From contig CAUJGQ010000072.1 in the NCBI GenBank assembly GCA_963170165.1, forward strand, positions 1 to 44,773: a DNA stretch of 44,773 nucleotides, in the 5' to 3' direction. The notes beneath the pieces are model-generated. The model ran no database searches and was not told the origin of the DNA. It saw nothing but the letters and a program-made list of their open reading frames with translations. Positions 16,190 through 24,726 of the stretch are shown here, piece by piece (positions within the stretch are counted from its first letter, which is position 1; each line of letters opens with the position of its first letter). The position numbers and the translations under genes are program-made. The stretch is from Chloroflexota bacterium (GTDB taxonomy: Bacteria; Chloroflexota; Dehalococcoidia; CAUJGQ01).

Positions 16190-17500
16190 ATGGCACAGAA
16201 GCGGGCGGTGCTGGCGTTCTCGGGCGGGCTGGACACCAGTGCGGTGCTCACCTGGATGACACGCGAACTGGACTGGGAGGTGGTGACCTTCACCGCCAAT
16301 CTCGGCCAGCGCGAGACCGATAGCCTGCGTGTGGCCGAGGAGAAGAGCCGGTCACTGGGTGCGGTGGCGCACGAGTCCGTGGATCTGCGCCAGGAGTTGC
16401 TGGAGGAGTACTTCCTGCCTGCGCTCCAGCTGCACGCGAAGCTCGAGGGCCGCTACCTGCTGGGGACTTCCCTTGCCCGCTACCCCACCGCCCGCGCCGC
16501 CATGCGCGTGGCACGCCGCTATGACTGCAACGTCCTCTCCCACGGTTCTACCGGCAAAGGCAACGATCAAGTGCGATTCGAGACAACCTGGCTGGTGCTG
16601 AACGCTGACCCCAGCCTGCACCTTGAGGGCATGACGATCTACGCGCCCTGGAAGGAGCCGGACTTCCTGCGCCGCTTCGGTGATGGCGGGCGCAAGGTGA
16701 TGCGCGCCTATCTGGAGGAGCAGGGCGTGCCCGTGCCCTCCGGTGGCTCCGACCGGCCCGACCCGTACTCCCAGGATGAAAACATGCTGCACATCTCGTC
16801 CGAGGGGGTGGCGCTGGAGAAGCCGGAGGAGAGCCATCTCGGCAAGGTGATCTACACCCGGCTGACAGACCCGCTACAGGCGCCGGACCAGCCGGAGTTT
16901 GCCCGCGTGCACTTTGCGGCGGGCGTGCCGGTGCGAATCACGGTGGAGGACGTGCAGGGTCGGGTGACCTCGGACGTGTCGGGCGGGCTGGTGGAGGTGT
17001 TCGCCGCCGCCAACGAGGTGGCCGGCCGCCATGGCGCTGGCCTGCTGGACATGGTCGAGCACCGCTACGTCGGCATCAAGTCGCGGGGAGTCTACGAGGC
17101 GCCGGGCCATACGCTGTTGTTGGAGGCGCACACCGACCTAGAGAGCATCGTCCATGACGGGCCCGTAATCGACCGCAAGGCGAGTGAAGGACCGCTGGTC
17201 GCCCGGCTGATCTACAACGGTGGCTGGTTCTCGCAGGAGATGCGCCGGTACCTATCCGTGCTGCCAGAGGAGCAGTCCCGCGTAAGCGGCTGGTCCTTGG
17301 TGCGGCTGTACAAGGGAAGCGCCCTGGCCGTCGCCCGCTCCAGCGCCAACACGTTATACGATCCGGCGGTAGCGTCGTTCGACGATATGACCGGTACCGG
17401 CTACGACCCGATGAAGGCGCGTGGCTTCATCGATGTCCAGGCGCTGCACATGTATGCCAGCGAGAAGGCGCGGCATCGCGCCACCGGGGGGCACGCCTAA
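16190..17500 (+). CDS. argG: Argininosuccinate synthase
   Basis: Cytoplasmic enzyme joining citrulline and aspartate with ATP to make argininosuccinate, the penultimate step of arginine synthesis. The 436-aa protein has the PP-loop LAFSGGLDTSAVL (residues 8-20), the LARYPTARAAMRVARRYDCN segment, HGSTGKGNDQVRFE for aspartate/citrulline binding, and the C-terminal GIKSRGVYEAPGHTLL. It is somewhat longer than the usual 400 aa through its C-terminal tail. GGAGGG at 16178-16183 sets the start. No other arginine gene is near, so it stands alone among motility genes, as lysA does upstream. Confidence 0.96.
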   Translation: MAQKRAVLAFSGGLDTSAVLTWMTRELDWEVVTFTANLGQRETDSLRVAEEKSRSLGAVAHESVDLRQELLEEYFLPALQLHAKLEGRYLLGTSLARYPTARAAMRVARRYDCNVLSHGSTGKGNDQVRFETTWLVLNADPSLHLEGMTIYAPWKEPDFLRRFGDGGRKVMRAYLEEQGVPVPSGGSDRPDPYSQDENMLHISSEGVALEKPEESHLGKVIYTRLTDPLQAPDQPEFARVHFAAGVPVRITVEDVQGRVTSDVSGGLVEVFAAANEVAGRHGAGLLDMVEHRYVGIKSRGVYEAPGHTLLLEAHTDLESIVHDGPVIDRKASEGPLVARLIYNGGWFSQEMRRYLSVLPEEQSRVSGWSLVRLYKGSALAVARSSANTLYDPAVASFDDMTGTGYDPMKARGFIDVQALHMYASEKARHRATGGHA

Positions 17501-17584
17501 GCGGCGTGATCATTGGGGCTCGGGGCGCTACGCTGGAGGTGTGCCGGGGACTCCCGGCCACTTTGCTGAGAGGTCCCGATAACG

Positions 17585-18343
17585 GTGTTCCATCGCGTTC
17601 GCGCCGCCAGTGTGGCGCTGGTCTTGGGGGCGGCGCTGGCTGCCTGTACGAGCCCTGATGACAAGAGCCAGGCCCAGCGCAGCCCAACCGCTCCCCTCCG
17701 GGTGGTGTCGGCCACCGCTCCGCCGCGGGTGACGGCCACCCCGGCTGGGACGCCGGTCGCTGCTGGTCCGTCAGCTCCGGCGACACCGGCGCCGCCGGCG
17801 GCCCGACCCGGTGACGATGTGCGTGGCACCGCGTGGTTCAGCATTACGCTGCCGGAGGGATGGCGGACCATACCGCTCAGCAAGGAGCAGATTGAGGCGG
17901 TCGCTCAGGAGCTTGGCCCCACCAGTCCGCAGGCGTCGACGCTCAAAGGCGTGATCCAGGCGGGGCAGTGGGACAAGCTGGAGTTCTTCGCCTTTGACCC
18001 GAAGTCGACCGACTATCTGACTGTGGTCAAGACGACGCTCACTGCCGGTGCGACCTCGCAGCAAGTGCTGGAGCAAATGAAGCAGACGTTGCCGCAGGTG
18101 CTGCCTGACTTCACGTTGCGTGGTAGCCGCGCTGGCTTCACTATCGACGGAAAAGACGCCGCGCTCGTCCAGCTGGACACCTCAGTGACGGGCGCAGGTG
18201 GGCTGGCGGGCATGCGCTTGTCCAGCGTGCAGTTCTACGTGCTGCATGGCACGGAGGCCGCGGTGATCAGCGTTTCCGGCTCTCCGCGCGATGGCTTCGA
18301 CCAGGCCGCCGAGCGCATTGCCTCGACGTTCCACTTGAAGTAA
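17585..18343 (+). CDS. Lipoprotein with a C-terminal PsbP/DUF1795-like domain
   Basis: A 252-aa secreted lipoprotein of unknown role. Signal peptide with lipobox ALAAC (Cys at residue 21), a Pro/Ala/Thr-rich linker to about residue 80, and a folded C-terminal domain starting near FSITLPEGWRTIPLSKEQIE and ending VISVSGSPRDGFDQAAERIA. The W..I-containing opening strand and closing F....I..TF resemble small secreted domains of the PsbP/DUF1795 kind, which is a tentative call. The GTG start at 17585 has GAGAGG upstream. A short hairpin (GCCGGG at 17543-17548 with CCCGGC at 17553-17558) separates it from argG. A terminator follows at once. Confidence 0.7.
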   Translation: MFHRVRAASVALVLGAALAACTSPDDKSQAQRSPTAPLRVVSATAPPRVTATPAGTPVAAGPSAPATPAPPAARPGDDVRGTAWFSITLPEGWRTIPLSKEQIEAVAQELGPTSPQASTLKGVIQAGQWDKLEFFAFDPKSTDYLTVVKTTLTAGATSQQVLEQMKQTLPQVLPDFTLRGSRAGFTIDGKDAALVQLDTSVTGAGGLAGMRLSSVQFYVLHGTEAAVISVSGSPRDGFDQAAERIASTFHLK

Positions 18344-18348
18344 CGCGG

Positions 18349-18384
18349 AAGGGACAGCGGGGGCGTTCTCCCGGCTGTCCCTTT
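18349..18384 (+). terminator. Terminator after the lipoprotein gene
   Basis: AAGGGACAGC at 18349-18358 pairs with GCTGTCCCTT at 18374-18383, with further partial G/C pairing inside and a short T-run after (CTTTC). It begins five bases after the stop and lies 26 bases beyond the end of the converging minus-strand gene, so it may serve both. Confidence 0.8.
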
Positions 18385-18409
18385 CGTACCTGTCGAGATG
18401 GGCCCTTTG

Positions 18410-18772
18410 TCAGGCGGCGCTACCGTCCGGCTCTGCCGGTGGCTTGAGCGCAGTAGCCGTGGCCTTGCGGCTGCGGCGGACCGGCGCAGCGGGCTGTTCT
18501 CGCTCCGCAGCAGGCGCTTCGGACGTGGTGACAGGCTCGGCTTTTGCCTTGGCCGGAGCTCGGCGTTTGGCCCTGGGCGGGGCGTCCTCAGCGACCGCCG
18601 CAGGCTGAGCCGGTCCAGTATCCGGCACCGGCAGCGCTGCCGCGGGAGGAGCGGCAGTGGCGGCCCGGCGGCGGCTCTGCCGGCGGGGTCCGGCCTCGGC
18701 GGGCTCCGCGGAGGGTGCGTGCTCAGGGAGCAGGGCTACCGGCGCCGGTTGGAGCGCCCGTTGGTGTGGCAC
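18410..18772 (-). CDS. Small basic Ala/Pro-rich protein downstream of flhB
   Basis: A candidate 120-aa gene that I do not recognise. GTG at 18772 begins 11 bases after the flhB stop, with GGAGGG inside the flhB end, somewhat far upstream. The product is disordered: Ala/Pro-rich with clusters of Arg and Lys (RRQSRRRAAT, RAKRRAPAKAKAEP, VRRSRKATATALK), reminiscent of nucleic-acid-binding or histone-like tails. Its stop sits 26 bases from the converging terminator, which fits a real gene end, and without it nearly 400 bases would be empty. The long frame continues backwards through flhB, but that part is a shadow. In GC-rich DNA such frames arise by chance, so I am only moderately sure. Confidence 0.42.
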   Translation of the reverse strand: MPHQRALQPAPVALLPEHAPSAEPAEAGPRRQSRRRAATAAPPAAALPVPDTGPAQPAAVAEDAPPRAKRRAPAKAKAEPVTTSEAPAAEREQPAAPVRRSRKATATALKPPAEPDGSAA

Positions 18773-18783
18773 GGGCTCGGCCG

Positions 18784-19836
18784 TTACGCCGCCCTCCGCC
18801 TGCCCTTCAGCCGGTACACGAAGGCGAGCACCTCGGCGACTGCCACGTACAGGTGCGGCGGGATCGGGTGGCCCACTTTCACCAGCTTGTAGAGCGCCCG
18901 TGCCAGGGGCGGGTTCTCCATCACCGGCACGCGCGCCGCGGCGGCGACCTCGCGAATGCGCAGGGCGAGGAAGTCCTGACCCTTCGCCAGCACGATCGGC
19001 GCTGCCATCGACTCCGGGTTGTACTGAATCGCCACCGCGAAGTGTGTCGGGTTGGTCACCACCACGTCCGCCCGGCGTACGTCCTTCATCATCTGCTGCA
19101 GGAACTGCTGGCGCTTGCTCCGCATCTGGGCGCGGATGTGCGGGTCGCCGTCGCTCTGCTTCGCCTCGTCGGCGATTTCTTTCTTGGTCATGCGGATGCT
19201 GTTCAGGAACCGGCGGCGTTCCCACAGCCAGTCCAGGATCGCCAGCGACAGCATCGCCATCGCGCTCTTGAACAGCACTTCCCAGATCAGCCCCATCATC
19301 AGCCTGGCGGCGGGCATCAGCTCCACGGCGCCGATTGCGGCGAGATCGGCCAGATGGGAGCGAATCACGGTCGTCGCCACCAGGGCGATGATCGCGAACT
19401 TGGCCAGCGCCTTGCCCGCTGTCAACAGACCCTGAATCGACAAGATCCTCTTCGTCCCAGCGAGCGGGTTCACGCGCTCCGACTTGGGTGTCAGGAGACC
19501 AGGGACGAATATGAAGCCACCCTGTAGGCCGCTGGCCACCACGGCCGCCACCGCCAGGACGCCAAGGAGGGGGGGCAGAATCGCGATAAGGGTTCCAATT
19601 ACGCTGGTTCCCCCGCTCGGGGCCGCGCTCTTGTCCAGCACGCCCACCGCCAGGATATTGCCCACCAGCAGGCCGCTGAGCCGGTCCAGAACCCCCGCGG
19701 CGAGGATTTTGATTGTGTATAGGCCCGCCAGGAGGACGATTGCGGTTGTCAGATCCTGGCTGCGGGCCGTTTGGCCCCGCTTGCGGACCTCTTCCCTGCG
19801 TTTGGGCGTCGGCGCCTCGGTGCGCTCCTCGGCCAT
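18784..19836 (-). CDS. flhB: Flagellar export gate protein FlhB
   Basis: FlhB is the export-gate subunit whose self-cleavage switches substrates from rod/hook to filament. The 350-aa protein has the start EERTEAPTPKRREEVRKRGQ, about four membrane helices between residues 30 and 200, and the cytoplasmic C-domain with the cleavage motif NPTH at residues 262-265 (TNPTHFAVAIQY), followed by GQDFLALRIREVAAAARVPV and the PLARALY element. Both cleavage and switching should therefore work. GAGGA lies just before the ATG. It ends the fliOPQR group; flhA, commonly next to it, is not in the window. Confidence 0.96.
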   Translation of the reverse strand: MAEERTEAPTPKRREEVRKRGQTARSQDLTTAIVLLAGLYTIKILAAGVLDRLSGLLVGNILAVGVLDKSAAPSGGTSVIGTLIAILPPLLGVLAVAAVVASGLQGGFIFVPGLLTPKSERVNPLAGTKRILSIQGLLTAGKALAKFAIIALVATTVIRSHLADLAAIGAVELMPAARLMMGLIWEVLFKSAMAMLSLAILDWLWERRRFLNSIRMTKKEIADEAKQSDGDPHIRAQMRSKRQQFLQQMMKDVRRADVVVTNPTHFAVAIQYNPESMAAPIVLAKGQDFLALRIREVAAAARVPVMENPPLARALYKLVKVGHPIPPHLYVAVAEVLAFVYRLKGRRRAA

Positions 19837-19935
19837 GCCGTCCTCGTTTGTTCATCCTTGTGCGCCTATCCCCTTGTGCCCGGCCCAAATGTGGGGTGGC
19901 CGGGCGCTGCCGTGGCTTGTGTGATCCTGGATTGC

Positions 19936-20703
19936 CTATCCGCCCAGCAGGCTGACGGCGCGCTGCCCGGCGGAGCGATAGACGGCGTCCATCAGCATGG
20001 CGGTAGTGGGGGCGGAGGCCGCCAGCATCAGCAGTCCCGCGCCGATCTTCACCGGCGCTCCCACCACCATAACTTGCATCTGCGGGGCGGCCTTGCCCAC
20101 CAGGCCCATCGCCACATCGGTGAGCAGCAGCGCGCCGATCGCCGGCATCGCGATGCGCAGCGCCACCACCACTACCGATTGCACCAGCCCCATGACCTGC
20201 ACCGGGTTGATGCTCGGTAGGGATGTCCCGGCGACCGGCGCCAGCTCGAACGTGCGCACCAGCGCGGCAAGGACCGCATGATGCCCGTTAGCGGCGAGGA
20301 AGATGACCGTGGCCAGCACCAGATAGAAGCTGTCCACCACGCTCGAGTCCGCGCCGCTGTTCGGGTCAATCAGCCCGCCAAATCCAAAGCCGATCTGCAC
20401 GCCAATGAGCTGGCTGCCCACCTGGATGCCGGTGAAGATGAGGCTGACCGCAAATCCCACCGCCAGCCCAACCAGGGCCTCGCGACCGGCCAGAAATCCA
20501 AACGCCACCGCATCGGCTGGGAGCGCCTCGACGCGGCTGACTTGCAGCGGCGTCAGGATGAGGCTCAGGATGACCGCCAGCCCGATCTTACTTTGTGGGG
20601 GAATCTGCCGCGCCCCGAAGATCGGCGCCGAGACCATCAGCCCGCTGACGCGGGCCAGCACCAGCCCAAATATCGCGATGTGCGTGGAGGAAATCACCGT
20701 CAT
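19936..20703 (-). CDS. fliR: Flagellar export gate protein FliR
   Basis: FliR, with FliP and FliQ, makes the conical core of the export gate inside the MS-ring. The 255-aa protein is strongly hydrophobic, with about six membrane segments, and has the family marks VSAPIFGARQIPPQSKIGLA near the N-terminus, GREALVGLAVGFAVSLIFTG in the middle, and GFGFGGLIDPNSGADSS. A 58-base gap separates it from fliQ and a 99-base gap from flhB, longer than usual in this operon. The ribosome binding site is weak. Confidence 0.94.
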   Translation of the reverse strand: MTVISSTHIAIFGLVLARVSGLMVSAPIFGARQIPPQSKIGLAVILSLILTPLQVSRVEALPADAVAFGFLAGREALVGLAVGFAVSLIFTGIQVGSQLIGVQIGFGFGGLIDPNSGADSSVVDSFYLVLATVIFLAANGHHAVLAALVRTFELAPVAGTSLPSINPVQVMGLVQSVVVVALRIAMPAIGALLLTDVAMGLVGKAAPQMQVMVVGAPVKIGAGLLMLAASAPTTAMLMDAVYRSAGQRAVSLLGG

Positions 20704-20761
20704 TGTCGCACATTTTTCGCCGCCGTCTACCCACTTCTTGCACGGCAGCGGGCGGACCAGT

Positions 20762-21031
20762 TCACTTTGCCACGGAGGGGAGGCTACTGAAGATCATCGC
20801 GGCAAACGCCACGACCTGATTGAGCATCCACGGCCCAAAGAAGGCCAGCGCCACCGCGCTCGCCAGTGCCTTGGGCACAAATGCCAGGCTCGCCTCGTTG
20901 ATCTGGGTCACCGCTTGCAGGGCGCTGATCACCACACCGATGACCAGCATGATGCCGAGGATCGGCGCCCCCACCATGATCGATGTCCATAGCGCCTCTT
21001 TTCCCAGGCCAACGACAAACTCTTGGGTCAT
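20762..21031 (-). CDS. fliQ: Flagellar export gate protein FliQ
   Basis: FliQ is an 89-aa two-helix protein of the export-gate core. It shows the family layout: helix 1 about residues 12-40 (WTSIMVGAPILGIMLVIGVV), a charged loop with QAVTQINEASLAFVPK, the most conserved element of FliQ, and helix 2 (about 55-80, LASAVALAFFGPWMLNQVV). GGAGGAG precedes the ATG. It lies 19 bases after fliP. Confidence 0.94.
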   Translation of the reverse strand: MTQEFVVGLGKEALWTSIMVGAPILGIMLVIGVVISALQAVTQINEASLAFVPKALASAVALAFFGPWMLNQVVAFAAMIFSSLPSVAK

Positions 21032-21050
21032 ACGCGACTCCTCCGCCCGC

Positions 21051-21800
21051 TCAGCCGAACGACCGCACCAGCGAGCCCGCGATCAGATACCAGCCATTGA
21101 CCAGCACAAACAACAGGATCTTGAAGGGCAACGACACCACCATCGGTGGCAGCATCATCATGCCCATCGACAGCAGCGCGCTGGACACGACGATGTCGAT
21201 CACAAGAAACGGCACAAACAGGATGAACCCCATCTGAAACGCGGTCTTGAGCTCGGAGATGATGAATGCCGGGATGACCACGTACGTCGGCACGTCTTCA
21301 ATCGTGTTTGGCTGCGCGCTGCCGGACAGCTTCACGAACAGCGCTAGATCCTGTTCGCGCGTCTGCCGCAGCATGAATTCCCGGATCGGCCGCTGCGCCC
21401 GGTCGAAAGCGTCCGCCTCGGTGATCTCCCCGCGCATGTACGGCTGGAGCGCCTCACTGTTGACCGCCTGCCACTGTGGCGCCATGACGAAGACCGTGAG
21501 AAACAGCGCCAGCCCCAGCAAGATCTGATTCGGCGGCAACTGGGGCACGCCGATGGCGTTGCGCAGCAGCGACAGTACCACCACGATACGGGTGAACGAT
21601 GTCACCATCATCAACAGCGCGGGGGTGATGGTGATAACGGTCAGCAGCCCCAGCAACGCTACGCCGGTGGACATAGTACCGGCCTGCGGATTGGCGGCGC
21701 TGCCGTCCACCGGCTGGGTGGCGCAGGCGCCCAGGGTCAGGCTGCAGAGCGCCAGCGTCAGCAGTAACCGCTTCTTGCGTCGCACCGCGCGTGCTCCCAT
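21051..21800 (-). CDS. fliP: Flagellar export gate protein FliP with a lipobox-like signal
   Basis: FliP forms the pentameric core of the export gate. Of 249 aa, the body is typical: [58 protein letters not shown], and the C-terminal [20 protein letters not shown] with [20 protein letters not shown]. FliP often has a cleaved signal peptide. Here the N-terminus has a basic start (RRKKR), a hydrophobic stretch and LTLGAC at residues 21-26, which reads as a lipobox with Cys26 as the modified residue. The start at 21800 follows the fliO stop by one base; GTG at 21809 is an alternative. The lipoprotein reading is inference. Confidence 0.94.
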   Translation of the reverse strand: MGARAVRRKKRLLLTLALCSLTLGACATQPVDGSAANPQAGTMSTGVALLGLLTVITITPALLMMVTSFTRIVVVLSLLRNAIGVPQLPPNQILLGLALFLTVFVMAPQWQAVNSEALQPYMRGEITEADAFDRAQRPIREFMLRQTREQDLALFVKLSGSAQPNTIEDVPTYVVIPAFIISELKTAFQMGFILFVPFLVIDIVVSSALLSMGMMMLPPMVVSLPFKILLFVLVNGWYLIAGSLVRSFG

Positions 21801-21801
21801 C

Positions 21802-22590
21802 TCAGCCACCGAGCGCCCGCAGCCGGGCAGCCAGCGCGGCACGACGGTCAGCGGGGAGGACGTCTCTGCCGTCTTCGTCCAGGGTGTCCGGTTGATCCCG
21901 CTCTGAACGCTCGTCCTCCGCGGTGTGTACGGTGGCCAGCGTCTCCGTGAAACTCCGGCCTGCGGGCCGCCGCAGCATACCCTGCGCCTCTCGATCCAGC
22001 ACGGAAAGCGGCTGGCGGGCGGCGCTCTGGCGGGCGCGGGCGGCGTTGGCTGCCTGCACCATCAGGCTGAGGCTGCCGGACAGCGCCGCGATGGGCGAGC
22101 TGGGCCGCTCTGGCGCAGCGCGCAGCCTGTTCAACGTCTGCTCATCGGCAACTTCGGCCAGCAGCGACAGTTGTTGCGGCGTCGCGCCGACGATCAGCGC
22201 CCGGTCACCCACGTCCAGTACATACACGGCGCGGCCCTGCGCCAGCGGGATCGTGTCCGCGATCGCCACCGCGCCGGTCCGGCCCTGCACGCGACCGCGC
22301 TGGCCGGCATAGCGGCGTAGCAGCCACAGGCTGGCGCCGAGCACACCCGCCACGACGCCGATCTTCACCACCAGCGCGGCGATGTCACCACCGGACAGGG
22401 TGGGCGCCTGCTGGGCCCCGGCCTGCGGGCTGGGCACACCCGTGAACCCGCTCAGCACCGGTTCAGCGGGCGTGACCGTTGCGGCCGGAGCGGAGGGCCG
22501 GCTGCCGGAGGATGCGGCGTACAGCGCCAGGGCGCCCACGACCAGTATCGCGATCACCACGCCCCACCAGCGTCCGTTGCCTTTGGCCAT
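21802..22590 (-). CDS. fliO: Flagellar biosynthetic protein FliO
   Basis: FliO is a small-domain membrane protein that helps FliP assemble. The 262-aa protein has an N-terminal hydrophobic segment (residues 7-26), a Pro/Ala-rich periplasm-facing linker, a second membrane segment (about 72-95, [20 protein letters not shown]) and then the FliO domain with [20 protein letters not shown] and [20 protein letters not shown], the best conserved part. The 130-aa tail is charged and variable. Two membrane segments and a long tail make it larger than many FliO. The start at 22590 has GGGAG upstream and fits better than the in-frame codon at 22626. It leads the fliO-P-Q-R-flhB unit behind a flagellar box. 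Confidence 0.86.
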   Translation of the reverse strand: MAKGNGRWWGVVIAILVVGALALYAASSGSRPSAPAATVTPAEPVLSGFTGVPSPQAGAQQAPTLSGGDIAALVVKIGVVAGVLGASLWLLRRYAGQRGRVQGRTGAVAIADTIPLAQGRAVYVLDVGDRALIVGATPQQLSLLAEVADEQTLNRLRAAPERPSSPIAALSGSLSLMVQAANAARARQSAARQPLSVLDREAQGMLRRPAGRSFTETLATVHTAEDERSERDQPDTLDEDGRDVLPADRRAALAARLRALGG

Positions 22591-22642
22591 CCCCGGACTC
22601 CCTGCGCTGCCAGCCGCGCGGCGCACCGGCAGGCTCCCCTAA

Positions 22643-22686
22643 AGGGTGGCACGCCGCTCTCGATACCCGAATCGGGAAACCCCGTA
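22643..22686 (-). promoter_or_regulatory. Flagellar box plus -10 upstream of fliO
   Basis: On the minus strand the box TACGGGGTTTCCCGAT (22686-22671) is followed after exactly 22 bases by CACCCT (22648-22643), 52 bases before fliO. The -10 is weak, keeping only the A at position 2 and the T at position 6. The box lies between the divergent fliO and cupin genes. Confidence 0.45.
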
Positions 22687-22746
22687 TTCTCGCTTGGGCC
22701 GGCGGCCACCCTGGCCCGGAGGTTAGACTGCCCCTGGAGGTGCATG

Positions 22747-23217
22747 ATGCCCGCTGGTTCTGCGCCGGTTTCGAGGCAACCGGTTGCCATTGCCCCCGAT
22801 GGCATCGCCATCCACGGATTCGGCGTGCCGCCTGCATGGCTGGTGAGCGTGGTCGAGGGCCGGATTCCGCCGGGGGAGTTCGGCATTCACCGTCATCTGA
22901 CGCTGGACCAGTACACCTATGTGATCGAGGGAGCAGTCATAGCCACCACGGATGGTACGGAGACGGCGCTGCCGGCCGGTGGGCTACTGCTGACGGTGGC
23001 AGGGGAATCGTTGCAGTTCGCGAACCGCACAGAGTCGGAAGCAAGGGTGCTGTTCATCTGCGCGCCACCGTATCCGGCGGACGACAGCGACACCGTGACG
23101 CTGCCCGCGCACCGGCCGTTGCCGCCTGAAGAATACGTGGCAGTGCGGCAGCGGCTGCTCGCGTTGCGGGCTGCGATCATCGCGGCGATTGATGCCCGGC
23201 TCGCGGCGCTGGACTGA
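22747..23217 (+). CDS. Small cupin-domain protein
   Basis: A single-domain cupin of 156 aa, function unknown. Motif 1 is present (PPGEFGIHRHLTLDQYTYVI, with His48, His50 and Gln55 as possible metal ligands); motif 2 (AGESLQFANRTE) lacks the usual His, so metal binding may be incomplete. The C-terminal 50 residues form an extra helix. The start at 22747 is preferred to the ATG at 22744 because GGAGG at 22736-22740 is then better spaced. It diverges from fliO and converges on the receiver gene, leaving four bases between the stops. No motility role is evident. Confidence 0.75.
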   Translation: MPAGSAPVSRQPVAIAPDGIAIHGFGVPPAWLVSVVEGRIPPGEFGIHRHLTLDQYTYVIEGAVIATTDGTETALPAGGLLLTVAGESLQFANRTESEARVLFICAPPYPADDSDTVTLPAHRPLPPEEYVAVRQRLLALRAAIIAAIDARLAALD

Positions 23218-23221
23218 TGCT

Positions 23222-23602
23222 TTAGTGGGTGGGCTGGGCGAAGCGGGAGACGCAGGCGATCAGGTCGTCGATGTCGAACGGCTTGGCGATGAACCCCGCG
23301 ACGCGATGTTTCTCGGCCTCAGCGCGGGCATGCTGCCCAGCTGTCATGAAGACGAGGGGTACACCAAGCCCGCGCTCGTGTACCAGCTGCGTGACTTCCC
23401 AACCGGTCATTACTGGCATTTGCAGGTCGAGCAGTACCACACAGGGCGCGTGCGTGGTGATGTGGGTGATCGCCTCTTGGCCGTTGGTGACGGCTGCTAC
23501 CTGGAACCCCTCGTCTTGGAGGATGCTGGCGATGGCCTGACGAATCGCGGGGTCATCGTCCACGACGAGCACGTGGCTGCTGTGTGCGGGCAGAACGGTC
23601 AT
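23222..23602 (-). CDS. Stand-alone CheY-like response regulator
   Basis: A 126-aa receiver-only protein. All phosphorylation residues are intact: acidic cluster Asp15-17 (VVDDDP), phosphoacceptor Asp59 (LLDLQMP), Thr87 (FMTAG) and Lys107 (AKPF). It differs from the CheY encoded at 38151, having a longer N-terminus and the tail FAQPTH. It lies 101 bases downstream of fliN on the same strand, so it may be read from the mot/fliM unit or from its own promoter. Its place beside the switch genes suggests it could act on FliM or FliN, or be a second CheY, but no partner can be shown. The start at 23602 omits a doubtful 35-residue upstream extension. Confidence 0.85.
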   Translation of the reverse strand: MTVLPAHSSHVLVVDDDPAIRQAIASILQDEGFQVAAVTNGQEAITHITTHAPCVVLLDLQMPVMTGWEVTQLVHERGLGVPLVFMTAGQHARAEAEKHRVAGFIAKPFDIDDLIACVSRFAQPTH

Positions 23603-23703
23603 CGGACCGGCACACCTCGCTGGATCATCGTCTGCGTCCTCGCGCAGGATAACGTGTGTGCGGCCCGTCCGCCTACCACGCGGTGCCAGCATAGCCGGGG
23701 TTC

Positions 23704-24726
23704 TCACGCCAGCGCCGTTGCCCGCTGGCGTGGGGCAATGATTTCGGTCACGCGGACGCCGAAATTCTCCTCAATGACCACAACCTCACCACGGGCGATC
23801 AGCCGGTCGTTGATGACGATGTCGACCGGCTCGCCCGCCAGACGGTCCAGCTCGACCACGGAGCCGGGGCTGAGGCCCAACACTTCTTCCACCGTCATCT
23901 GCGTGGAACCGAGTTCGACGCGGACATTCAGCGCCACATCCAGAATGAGATCGACACCACGGTCGGTGCGTGGGGCAGAGGCGGCCGGTTCGAGCTGGCC
24001 AAAGCTCACCGGGTTGACGGCGATGGCGGGCCTGGCCGGGGGCAGGGGGGCCGCCGTGGGGGGAGGTGTGACCTGATCGGGCGTCTGCCGCCGGGCAGCC
24101 TGCTTGGCCGCCAGCCCCGCCGCCCGCTCGGCGGCCGTGGGCGTCCCGGTTACGCCGGAAGCGCCGCCCGCTGCCAGCGCAGCGACCAGCCCGCCATTGA
24201 CCACCACGACGACCGGCATCAGCAATCCGCCGGGGCGCAGCAGTATCCCAGCGTAGGCCACCGGCTCAGTCGCACCGAGCTGCGCCAGCACCGCTGCCGG
24301 CGAGCTGTTCGCCTCCTCGAGGCTGGCGCCAGAGACGCGCACCGAAGGCATCAGCGTCTCCGTGGTGAGCGCTCCGGCGAGCGCTCCGGTCAATGCCTCG
24401 GCGCCCTCGCTGAACTCGGCCAGCAACCGCAACTGGTTGTCGGGCTTCGACAGCTCGCTGTCCGGGATCTCTTCCAGGCCGAACAGCTTTTCACCGTCGG
24501 CGGCGAGCATGATCACCGACATGTTTGCGGGCTCAACCCGACCAAGGCGCACCTCCATCTCGAGATGGACGTGAACACCCGGGCCGAGGTCTGCCACCAG
24601 TTGTGCCGGCGGCCCCGGCACCAGTTCCGGGAGGTCGGTTGCACCGCCGAACGTCTCACCAATGGCAACCGGTAGCGCCGCGCGCAGGCGTTCCCCCAAG
24701 CGTACGATCTCGTCAGTTGTTGCCAT
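23704..24726 (-). CDS. fliN: Flagellar motor switch protein FliN/FliY
   Basis: C-ring switch protein. At 340 aa it is a long FliN, organised like FliY. The C-terminal SPOA domain is clear (about residues 263-330: ILDVALNVRVELGSTQMTVE, then EVLGLSPGSVVELDRLAGEP, VDIVINDRLIARGEVVVIEE). The N-terminal 190 residues resemble a CheC-like module (LLAEFSEGAEALTGALAGAL), but I see no E..N phosphatase pair, so it is probably not catalytic. A Pro/Ala-rich linker joins them. The start at 24726 (MATTDE) has AGGGGG upstream and overlaps the fliM end by 14 bases, a sign of coupled translation. Confidence 0.92.
   Translation of the reverse strand: MATTDEIVRLGERLRAALPVAIGETFGGATDLPELVPGPPAQLVADLGPGVHVHLEMEVRLGRVEPANMSVIMLAADGEKLFGLEEIPDSELSKPDNQLRLLAEFSEGAEALTGALAGALTTETLMPSVRVSGASLEEANSSPAAVLAQLGATEPVAYAGILLRPGGLLMPVVVVVNGGLVAALAAGGASGVTGTPTAAERAAGLAAKQAARRQTPDQVTPPPTAAPLPPARPAIAVNPVSFGQLEPAASAPRTDRGVDLILDVALNVRVELGSTQMTVEEVLGLSPGSVVELDRLAGEPVDIVINDRLIARGEVVVIEENFGVRVTEIIAPRQRATALA

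Noticed and set aside
17571-17602. Box-like AGGTCCCGAT before the lipoprotein gene
   Set aside because: No GGG left half and no -10 at 22 bases; it overlaps the gene start.
18773-19888. Long minus-strand open frame across flhB, rich in Gly, Arg and Ala
   Set aside because: It is the out-of-frame shadow of flhB, whose own frame shows the complete NPTH protein. Only the end beyond flhB (18410-18772) was kept as a possible gene.
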